Assembly: GCA_011055475.1 (NCBI GenBank)
Contig: DSDH01000672.1
Coordinates: forward strand, 1 to 5,931
Source of the DNA: Phycisphaerales bacterium
GTDB taxonomy: Bacteria; Planctomycetota; Phycisphaerae; Sedimentisphaerales; Anaerohalosphaeraceae
Length of the DNA: 5,931 bases
Reading direction: 5' to 3'
Part shown: in pieces, positions 1 to 4,851 of the stretch
Position numbering within the stretch: the first letter of the stretch is position 1
Layout of the letters: each line of letters begins with the position of its first letter
The notes under the pieces: generated by a model
Database searches by the model: none
What the model saw: only the letters and a program-made list of their open reading frames with translations
Told to the model about the DNA's origin: nothing
Program-made: the position numbers and the translations under genes

Positions 1-63
1 GCCCGTGCACAGAAAGAGCACCTTCAGCGTCCCGCCTCCCGCCCGTCTCATTGCTTCGCTCAT
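1..63 (-). CDS. arsC: Arsenate reductase ArsC, low-molecular-weight phosphatase type (N-terminal fragment)
   Basis: Only the first 21 codons are present; the gene continues past position 1. The visible peptide starts MSEAMRRAGGGTL and then reads KVLFLCTG. That is the first beta strand and the start of the P-loop (C-x5-R) of the LMW protein tyrosine phosphatase fold. The 'LFLCTG' form is typical of thioredoxin-coupled arsenate reductases, which turn arsenate into arsenite in the cytoplasm. C19 would be the nucleophilic cysteine. ATG at 63 is chosen because an AGGGG Shine-Dalgarno (70-74) sits 6 nt upstream. M5 (codon at 51) is an alternative that would give a more usual short N-terminus. The gene starts 45 nt after the flavoprotein stop, so it is probably the eighth gene of the same operon. 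The ArsR and permease upstream support the arsenic reading. With the rest of the P-loop and the resolving cysteines out of view, another LMW phosphatase cannot be excluded. Confidence 0.72.
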   Translation of the reverse strand, partial: MSEAMRRAGGGTLKVLFLCTG

Positions 64-108
64 CGAGTGCCCCTGCTGACTATCCGGTACCTGTGCGGTT
101 TGATTTCG

Positions 109-780
109 TTATTCGCCCAGCGTCAAGGCCGCCTCGGCCACCCGCGCACCCAGAAGTTGGGCGGACTTGACGCCGAATTCATCCTTCATGATGTCGTCGT
201 TGTAGGCGTTCCACAGTGTGGCCCCCTGGTGGGCACTAGGCTTGCCACCCACGGCCATCACCTCATGGCAGAGCATGGCCGTCTGGATCTCCTGGATCAC
301 CAACTCCTGGCCGCCGTTGCGATACGCCCCGACCGACAGCGCCCCCACGGGCTTGTCGGCCAGCAGAAGCTTCGGCGACCGCAGCGGGGCCAGCCGCTCC
401 AGAAACGCCTTGCACAACGCGCTCATCGACCGAAAGTAGGTCGGCGAACCGATGATCAATCCGCCCAAAGCAGGATCGTGGAACTTCGGCAGCAGGCCAT
501 CGAAGTCGTCGTTGAGCACGGGCGCTTCGGTGGGCTTGGCGCCGCCCTGCCAGCCGCCGATCTCGAGCCCGCCGAGATCGATCAGGTCGACCTCGATTAG
601 CGGGTCCACGGCCTTGGCGGCATCGAGTGCGACCCTCACCGAGGTTGCCGTCGTCTTGCCCTTGCGGGGGCTGCACGACACGCCCAGGATCAATACCTTG
701 CCGTCCCGCCGCCGCGACCCCGCCGCGGCCATGCCGGCCCCCATGGCCAAACCCTGCCTCACAAACATCCGTCGATCCAT
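109..780 (-). CDS. Tat-signal flavodoxin-fold protein, NADPH-dependent FMN reductase / iron-sulfur-flavoprotein-like
   Basis: This 223-residue protein probably binds FMN and carries out two-electron redox chemistry; its substrate is unknown. The N-terminus MDRRMFVRQG has a twin-arginine motif (R3-R4-x-F), followed by a short apolar stretch (about 11-21) and a basic patch (RRR 23-25), suggesting Tat export or anchoring. The flavodoxin-like domain runs from about residue 28: phosphate loop GVSCSPRKGKTT (33-44), flavin-contact motif GSPTYFRSMSA (111-121), and GGQEL (156-160). Relatives called iron-sulfur flavoproteins have a cysteine cluster between the phosphate loop and the next strand. Here that stretch (about 70-92) has no cysteine, so no Fe-S cluster is expected. 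It is not a classical ArsH by motif, though ArsH is also a flavodoxin-fold enzyme in ars operons. ATG 780 is preferred for its AAGGGA site; ATG 804 would add eight residues but lacks one. It lies 44 nt after ccdA and 45 nt before arsC. Confidence 0.8.
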   Translation of the reverse strand: MDRRMFVRQGLAMGAGMAAAGSRRRDGKVLILGVSCSPRKGKTTATSVRVALDAAKAVDPLIEVDLIDLGGLEIGGWQGGAKPTEAPVLNDDFDGLLPKFHDPALGGLIIGSPTYFRSMSALCKAFLERLAPLRSPKLLLADKPVGALSVGAYRNGGQELVIQEIQTAMLCHEVMAVGGKPSAHQGATLWNAYNDDIMKDEFGVKSAQLLGARVAEAALTLGE

Positions 781-783
781 AGG

Positions 784-789
784 TCCCTT
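784..789 (-). promoter_or_regulatory. Ribosome binding site deciding the flavoprotein start
   Basis: The minus strand reads AAGGGA followed by CCT and then ATG at 780. The spacing is short (3-4 nt), but it is the only purine-rich site nearby. The in-frame ATG at 804 has no such site, and the ATG at 768 would cut off the twin-arginine pair. This supports 780 as the start and keeps the Tat motif at the very N-terminus. Confidence 0.55.
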
Positions 790-824
790 CGTTCGCTGAA
801 TCATGATGGTTGTCAGAACACCCC

Positions 825-1523
825 CTACGGGGCGACGTAAATCATGTACAGCCCGGCCAGGAGCACCAGCACGCCGCAGACACGCTTCAGAATCACCGCG
901 CCGCCGGATCGCTCGCTCCAGTTCATGTACCGCTGCACCCCTTCGGTGCACGTCCCGGCCAGCACGATCACCGCGCCGTGTCCGACGCCGGACATCACCA
1001 GCAACAACACGCCATAGGCCGGGTTCGTCGAGGCCAGCTTGAACGTCACCGCCAGCATCGGCGCCATGTAGGCGAACGTGCACGGCCCCAGCGCGATCCC
1101 GAACACCAGGCCCAGGATGAACGCCGCCAGCGGGCCCCTGCGCTGCATCCGCGCCGCGTTCGGCGCCGAGATCGGCAGCCGGACGACGTCCAACAGGTAC
1201 AGCCCTACCGCGAAGAAGACCGCCGCAACGAAGTAGTTGCCCCAGCGCCCCACGTCGCCGAGCATCCGGCCCATCATTCCGGTGACCACGCCGATAAGGG
1301 TGATCGTCACCAGAATCCCCGCCGCAAAGAGCGTCGCGATCACGAAGGCCTTGCGCACGGTGATCCGCCCCTGGCCGTTGATGAAGCCCACGATCAGCGG
1401 GATGCTCGCCAGGTGACAGGGGCTCAGCAGGATGCTGAGCACCCCCCACACCAGCGACGCGGCCACCGCCAGATGCCACGCGCCCTCGACGGCCCGGCTC
1501 AACTCGGTGAACAGCGATTGCAT
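825..1523 (-). CDS. CcdA-type cytochrome c biogenesis / thiol-disulfide electron transporter
   Basis: This 232-residue integral membrane protein is of the CcdA/DsbD-transmembrane family. Such proteins carry reducing equivalents from cytoplasmic thioredoxin across the membrane to extracytoplasmic thioredoxin-like partners. The two conserved Pro-Cys sites are visible: SPCHLASIP (C36) in the first helix region and GPCTFAYMAP (C148) in the pseudo-symmetric second half. Apolar segments lie at about 18-48, 58-83, 96-117, 131-160, 169-190 and 212-230, about six helices as usual for CcdA. C192 and C216 are additional. An AGGAG site (1529-1533) precedes the ATG by 5 nt. An in-frame TGA shortly upstream, with no other start codon between, fixes this start. 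The obvious partner is the anchored CVAC thioredoxin encoded just upstream. In this setting it more likely serves metalloid or thiol handling than haem protein maturation, since no cytochrome or haem-lyase gene is nearby. Confidence 0.88.
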   Translation of the reverse strand: MQSLFTELSRAVEGAWHLAVAASLVWGVLSILLSPCHLASIPLIVGFINGQGRITVRKAFVIATLFAAGILVTITLIGVVTGMMGRMLGDVGRWGNYFVAAVFFAVGLYLLDVVRLPISAPNAARMQRRGPLAAFILGLVFGIALGPCTFAYMAPMLAVTFKLASTNPAYGVLLLVMSGVGHGAVIVLAGTCTEGVQRYMNWSERSGGAVILKRVCGVLVLLAGLYMIYVAP

Positions 1524-1641
1524 GTCCGCTCCTGCACAAGACGGTCCTCACTGATGACCCCGGCTCCAACGCCATAAGCTCTGGGACCTGGCATGGCCGC
1601 AGGACAACGGCAGGGCCTGCCACCCGACCGGGGTATCGGCG
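1524..1641 (-). other. 118-nt intergenic spacer with small hairpin
   Basis: This is the widest gap inside the operon, lying between the anchored thioredoxin and ccdA. It holds a near-perfect small palindrome at 1609-1621 (minus strand GGCAG-GCC-CTGCC) and a weaker GCCAT/ATGGC inverted repeat (1593-1597 with 1571-1575). Neither is followed by a U-rich run, so neither looks like an intrinsic terminator. No -10/-35 pair is convincing. A transcript-processing or attenuation role is possible but unproven. Confidence 0.35.
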
Positions 1642-2196
1642 CTACGGCGACTCAACCGCCGCCGTGCCGGCCGACAGGTCGAAGCCCATCTCCTTCCACT
1701 TGGCCAGGATGTCTTCCTTCGAGAAGAAACCCTCGTGGCGGAACAGTTCTTGGCCCGACGGGTCCAGGAAGATCTGCGTCGGGATCACGCGAATACTGTA
1801 GTGGCGCGCAACGTCCGGCTCCTTCCACACATCGTGGTAGTCCACCCGCAGCCGGCCTTCGTATTCGGTGCGCAACTGCTCCAGCACCGGCTCCATCATC
1901 TTGCACGCCACGCACGTGCCCGCGCCCAGGTCCACCAGACGCGGCAACGACCTGGAGACGGTGGTGGCCGCGGAGGATTCGGTTACATCGTCCGTCGATG
2001 CAGGCGGAGAGTCTGTGGAAGCCGCATCGGTATCCACCGTCGTCTGCCCCGCCACAGGTAACGAGGCCGGCCCCCCAGCGGCCGCCGACGCCTCGTCCGG
2101 CTCCGCCGTCCGACCCTGGCCGTGTTTGATCGCCAAGACCACGCCGACTCCAACCACCAAGGCCAGCACCACCAGAACTCTCATCCATCGATTCAT
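1642..2196 (-). CDS. Membrane-anchored extracytoplasmic thioredoxin-fold protein
   Basis: This 184-residue protein has three parts. An N-terminal apolar helix (about residues 5-23, after MNRWMR) acts as an uncleaved anchor or signal. A low-complexity Ala/Ser/Thr/Asp/Pro-rich linker follows (about 30-82). A thioredoxin domain runs from about 83 to 172, with active site GTCVACK (C95 and C98) and the cis-proline loop RVIPTQIF (P139). The segment LFRHEGFFSKEDILAKWKE matches a thioredoxin subfamily that often accompanies CcdA-like proteins. The domain should face the periplasm and exchange thiols with CcdA, encoded next. The start codon overlaps the DGC gene's stop as ATGA (2193-2196), and an AGGAGAT site lies at 2203-2209 inside that gene, so translation is probably coupled. 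The substrate is unknown; candidates are the permease, the Tat flavoprotein, or an arsenic-thiol species outside the cytoplasm. Confidence 0.87.
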   Translation of the reverse strand: MNRWMRVLVVLALVVGVGVVLAIKHGQGRTAEPDEASAAAGGPASLPVAGQTTVDTDAASTDSPPASTDDVTESSAATTVSRSLPRLVDLGAGTCVACKMMEPVLEQLRTEYEGRLRVDYHDVWKEPDVARHYSIRVIPTQIFLDPSGQELFRHEGFFSKEDILAKWKEMGFDLSAGTAAVESP

Positions 2197-2561
2197 GCCA
2201 ACATCTCCTGCCCACGCCGCACAACCCGCCCGACGGCCTGGTCATCCGTCGGGCTCTTGCCCTTCTCCAGACCCAGGTCGGTCACCCGCAGGTGATCGAA
2301 TCGTTCGAAGCCCGCCTCTCGCAGCGTCGCCTTGGCGCAATCCAGCCCACAACCGTCAATCACGAGAATCCGCGACGCGGCGGCGGTCGTCTCCATGATG
2401 GGTTTGACGCGTCCGCCGACCCCGACCAGGCAGAACATCCGGCCGGCGCCGTCCCGCATCAGCCTCCGCGCGGCCAGATCCGCGACGTGCCCCACGTCGG
2501 CGGCCCCGCTGCACGCGAAGATCAACGTCGGCCCGCCTTGGCAGATTTGCGGTTCACTCAT
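2193..2561 (-). CDS. DGC-domain putative zinc-binding protein
   Basis: This 122-residue soluble protein matches the DGC-motif family (putative metal-binding, PF08859 type). Recognisable blocks are FACSGAADVG (15-24), MFCLVGVGG (42-50), and the signature IDGCGLDCAKATL (68-80), which holds the Asp-Gly-Cys that names the family. The cysteines are C7, C17, C44, C71 and C75; C17, C44, C71 and C75 lie in conserved blocks and are the likely metal or thiol ligands. No signal peptide or membrane segment is seen, so it should be cytoplasmic. The family's biochemical role is not established; metal buffering or delivery to the permease is an inference from context. A purine-rich AAGGAAAGGG (2569-2578) precedes the ATG. 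It follows the small thioredoxin by 52 nt and overlaps the next gene by 4 nt. Length is near that of typical family members. Confidence 0.82.
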   Translation of the reverse strand: MSEPQICQGGPTLIFACSGAADVGHVADLAARRLMRDGAGRMFCLVGVGGRVKPIMETTAAASRILVIDGCGLDCAKATLREAGFERFDHLRVTDLGLEKGKSPTDDQAVGRVVRRGQEMLA

Positions 2562-2613
2562 TGTCCCACCCTTTCCTTGTGCGTGTCATCCTGTTCATGG
2601 CGGTCGTTGGCAC

Positions 2614-2847
2614 CTATTGCAGCCATGGCTTGATCTCATCGGGCCCCGCCACCTTGCCGCTGACCTTGACCTGTCCGTCGATCGCCAGTGCGGGCGTGAC
2701 CATCACACCAAACTTCATGATGTCATTGATTTGCGTGACCTTTTCCAACTCGTATTCGACGCCGAGCTGTGTGGCGGCGGCTTCGGCGTTCGCCGCCAAC
2801 TGTTTGCACTTGGGACAACCGGTCCCCAAAATCTGTATCCGCTTCAT
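2614..2847 (-). CDS. Small CPKC thioredoxin-like / glutaredoxin-like protein (TM0996/MTH895 type)
   Basis: This 77-residue protein is a minimal thioredoxin fold of the 'small redox-active disulfide protein 2' kind. It shows a first strand MKRIQILGTG, the active site CPKC (C11 and C14), the cis-proline motif MVTPALAIDG (P52), and a closing KVSGKVAGPDEIKPWLQ segment. Length and layout match the family closely. It has no signal or membrane helix, so it is cytoplasmic. Members are commonly found next to DUF318-type permeases. Plausible roles are supplying electrons to ArsC or to the inner face of CcdA, or handing a thiol-bound metalloid to the permease; the sequence alone cannot choose between these. 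An AAGGA site (2858-2862) lies 10 nt before the ATG, within the 20-nt gap after the permease stop. Confidence 0.88.
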   Translation of the reverse strand: MKRIQILGTGCPKCKQLAANAEAAATQLGVEYELEKVTQINDIMKFGVMVTPALAIDGQVKVSGKVAGPDEIKPWLQ

Positions 2848-2867
2848 GGTTCACACGTCCTTCTGCG

Positions 2868-4340
2868 TCATGCCGTTATCCATCCGAAAAACACGCCGCT
2901 GATCGTAGCCATCACGACCACCAGCGTCACGAACACCACCGTTTTCTGCGTCCCCATCACCGAGCGGATCACCAGCATGTTGGGCAGGCTCAGCGCCGGT
3001 CCGGCCAGCAAGAGCGCCAACGCCGGCCCCTTGCCCATGCCCGCACCAATCAATCCCTGCAGGATGGGCACCTCGGTCAGCGTGGCGAAATACATGAACG
3101 CCCCGGCCACTGCCGCGAACAGGTTCGCCCCGATGCTGTTGCCGCCCACCGCCTGGGACACCCACCGCGAGGGGATCAGGCCCTCCCGTCCGGGGCGACC
3201 CAGCAGCAGCCCCGCGACGATGACGCCCACGAACAGCAGCGGCAGAATCTGCTTGGCGAAGCTCCACGTCGCGTCGAACCACTCCCGCGGTTCGCCCGGG
3301 CTCGTCGCCACGGCCACGGCCAGGCCTACGACCCCCGCGGCGAACGGCAACAACACCCACAAGCCCTCCATGGGCAACGCCAACGCCAGGATCACCGGCG
3401 CCGGCACGATGGCCGCGACTTTCCACCACGGAATGCCCATCCACAGCACCAAGACCGCGCCCAGGGCCGCCGCGAAGATGGTCGTCACCCCCCACTTGGC
3501 CCGCCAGATTCGCGCCCACAGTCCCGGCACGGCCCGCATGTCGGTGATCTGGTCGGCCGCCACTTCGATCTCGGTGTCGGCCTGCTCCCCGTCGAGCATC
3601 TTGAAGCGGTACGTGCCCCCCTCGACGCCCTCCAACGGCGCCTGGGTGACCGCCGCCCGAAAGCTGCGGCCATCGGCCGTCTGCACCCGCCAGTCGTTCG
3701 GCGCGCCCCAGTTGGCGAATACGAGGACCCCCACCATCACCGCGAAGAATACCGCGTTCTGCCACAAGGGCCGCGTCACCTCCGGCTCGGGCATGGCCGC
3801 CTGGCCGTTGGCCTTGCCCAGCTCCTCCTTGCGATAGATCCAATGCATCAACAGCCCGATCACGATGCTGAACAGGACCGCCCCGACCGCCCGGGCGACG
3901 CCCAGCTCCAGCCCCAGGATCCGGGCCGTCAGGATGATCGCCAGCACGTTGATCGCCGGACCGGAATACAAGAACGCCGTCGCCGGGCCCAGCCCCGCAC
4001 CCATCCGGTAGATACCGGCGAACAGCGGCAGCACCGTACACGAACAGACCGCCAGGATCGTGCCCGAGATCGACGCGACACCATAGGCCAGCACCTTGTT
4101 GGCCTTGGCGCCGAGGTACTTCATCACGGAGGCCTGGCTGACGAATACGGCGATCGCCCCGGCGATGAAGAACGCCGGCACCAGGCACAGCAACACGTGC
4201 TCCCGCGCATACCACTTGACCAGATGCAGCGACTCCATGACGCCCCGGTCAAACCGCTCCCACCCGACCGGCAGGAAGAAGCACGCCAGGAATACGACGA
4301 CGATCAGCGACAGCGCTTTCCACTCATTCCTGATGTTCAT
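2868..4340 (-). CDS. DUF318/ArsP-superfamily permease with CSC motif and inserted soluble domain
   Basis: This 490-residue polytopic membrane protein probably exports a thiophilic metal or metalloid; trivalent organoarsenicals are the known substrate of ArsP relatives. The hallmark segment is LAVCSCTVLPLFAGIYRMG (about 96-114, C99 and C101), followed by FLYSGPAINVLAII (123-136). A second-half counterpart, LLLAGPALSLPNMLVI (443-458), indicates internal duplication. Apolar helices lie at about 9-25, 48-68, 84-108, 123-140, 149-167, 195-210, 284-301, 306-346, 364-381, 404-424, 437-457 and 468-488. Residues about 212-282 are polar, with alternating strand-like sequence and many acidic residues. 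They look like a soluble domain inserted between the two halves, which makes the protein longer than ArsP (roughly 300-350 residues). A GAAGGA site (4346-4351) lies 5 nt before the ATG. It is 32 nt after arsR, as expected for the regulated transporter. The substrate is not proven; zinc or copper is an alternative. Confidence 0.85.
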   Translation of the reverse strand: MNIRNEWKALSLIVVVFLACFFLPVGWERFDRGVMESLHLVKWYAREHVLLCLVPAFFIAGAIAVFVSQASVMKYLGAKANKVLAYGVASISGTILAVCSCTVLPLFAGIYRMGAGLGPATAFLYSGPAINVLAIILTARILGLELGVARAVGAVLFSIVIGLLMHWIYRKEELGKANGQAAMPEPEVTRPLWQNAVFFAVMVGVLVFANWGAPNDWRVQTADGRSFRAAVTQAPLEGVEGGTYRFKMLDGEQADTEIEVAADQITDMRAVPGLWARIWRAKWGVTTIFAAALGAVLVLWMGIPWWKVAAIVPAPVILALALPMEGLWVLLPFAAGVVGLAVAVATSPGEPREWFDATWSFAKQILPLLFVGVIVAGLLLGRPGREGLIPSRWVSQAVGGNSIGANLFAAVAGAFMYFATLTEVPILQGLIGAGMGKGPALALLLAGPALSLPNMLVIRSVMGTQKTVVFVTLVVVMATISGVFFGWITA

Positions 4341-4372
4341 GCGAATCCTTCAACAAGCCGACCCGAAACCGA

Positions 4373-4702
4373 CTACATCGCCTGGAGCAACTGTTCATTC
4401 TCCCGGGCCTGACTCTTGATGACCTTTGTGATGCACCCGAAAAACTGCAGAATGCACGGCGTCTTGATCGTGTACATGACCTTCAAGCCATCCTTGCGAC
4501 AGGACAGCACGCCGGCGGCCACCATGACCGACAGATGACGCGACACGTTCGACCGCTCGGAGCCCACGGCCTCGGCGATGTCGCACACGCACTGCTCGCC
4601 GGACTGCAGGAAGTCCAGGACGGCGATCCGCACGGGGTGCGCGATGGCCTTGGCGATCTGGGCCTGTCGAGCGTACAAGAGTTGTTGCGCATTCTTTGCC
4701 AT
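4373..4702 (-). CDS. ArsR/SmtB-family metalloid-responsive repressor
   Basis: This 109-residue winged-helix repressor heads the operon. The DNA-binding region is DIAEAVGSERSNVSRHLSVM (41-60), with the wing around residues 64-80. EQCVCDIAEA (36-45) corresponds to the ELCVCDL metal-binding motif of arsenic and antimony sensors, with C38 and C40 on the recognition-helix side. Further cysteines at C68, C83 and C90 could complete a three-thiol As(III) site, so the exact site may differ from the E. coli plasmid type. Metal binding normally releases such repressors from DNA. A strong AGGAGA (4711-4716) lies 8 nt before the ATG, and the AT-rich promoter/operator region lies about 40-75 nt upstream. 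The permease follows after 32 nt. Family assignment is firm; arsenic as the ligand rests on the CVC motif together with arsC downstream. Confidence 0.9.
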   Translation of the reverse strand: MAKNAQQLLYARQAQIAKAIAHPVRIAVLDFLQSGEQCVCDIAEAVGSERSNVSRHLSVMVAAGVLSCRKDGLKVMYTIKTPCILQFFGCITKVIKSQARENEQLLQAM

Positions 4703-4738
4703 CGTCCGGGTCTCCTGTCTGAATGTGCTTATGTGACA

Positions 4739-4754
4739 ATATACTCATATAGTA
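4739..4754 (-). promoter_or_regulatory. Candidate ArsR operator (AT-rich dyad)
   Basis: In otherwise GC-rich DNA, this AT-rich stretch holds two overlapping perfect dyads: ATAT-actc-ATAT (4739-4750) and TACT-catat-AGTA (4742-4754 as arms 4742-4745 and 4751-4754). ArsR/SmtB operators are typically imperfect AT-rich dyads at the promoter of the repressor gene. The dyad overlaps the proposed -10 element, so bound repressor would block RNA polymerase. The arms are short, so this is a candidate only. Confidence 0.5.
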
Positions 4755-4776
4755 ACGGATCGGTTCGGTGATGCAA
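4749..4776 (-). promoter_or_regulatory. Candidate sigma-70-type promoter of the ars operon
   Basis: On the minus strand, TTGCAT (4771-4776) is followed after 16 nt by TACTAT (4749-4754). The -10 is reasonable (TA...AT) and the -35 matches only in TTG. Transcription would start near 4742, about 40 nt upstream of the arsR ATG and ahead of its ribosome binding site. The local AT-richness and the overlapping dyad support this placement. Confidence 0.4.
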
Positions 4777-4810
4777 GAGGTTTTTGAGGATTTCAGAAGA
4801 ACGACGGTGA

Positions 4811-4844
4811 GCCGGTCCGGCCACCTCGGCCGATCGGGACCGGC
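4811..4844 (-). terminator. GC-rich hairpin after the lactonase gene, possible terminator
   Basis: Perfect 8-bp arms (GCCGGTCC at 4811-4818 and GGACCGGC at 4837-4844) enclose an 18-nt loop that can itself fold through GGCC/GGCC. The hairpin begins 7 nt after the SMP-30 stop codon, where a terminator is expected. It is followed on the minus strand by a pyrimidine-mixed stretch (TCACCGTCGTTCTTCT) rather than a clean U run, so termination may be weak or need help. It separates the lactonase gene from the ars promoter. Confidence 0.5.
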
Positions 4845-4851
4845 CGTTCGC

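Noticed and set aside
109..780. Naming the flavoprotein arsH.
   Set aside because: Fold and operon context fit, but the motifs (GVSCSPRKGKTT, GSPTYFRSMSA) are closer to iron-sulfur-flavoprotein-type reductases, and ArsH is not normally Tat-exported.
1609..1621. Intrinsic terminator between the anchored thioredoxin and ccdA.
   Set aside because: The stem is only 5-6 bp and no U-rich tract follows on the minus strand.
781..1623. The flavoprotein's reading frame stays open upstream across the whole ccdA gene, suggesting a 504-residue protein.
   Set aside because: The upstream part translates to Arg/Gly-rich sequence with no family resemblance, while ccdA in another frame is a clear membrane protein. 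The open frame is a high-GC artefact.
2554..2598. A 14-codon minus-strand ORF (MNRMTRTRKGWDNE) overlapping the start of the DGC gene, possible leader peptide.
   Set aside because: No ribosome binding site and no attenuator-like structure; chance occurrence is likely.
2851..4215. Minus-strand 454-codon frame within the permease region.
   Set aside because: Gly/Arg-rich out-of-frame copy of the permease gene with no domains.
2332..4412. Very long plus-strand open frames (501 and 547 codons) opposite the permease.
   Set aside because: They are rich in Arg, His, Gln and Pro with no recognisable motifs and are antisense to a well-supported membrane protein; shadows of GC-rich codon use.
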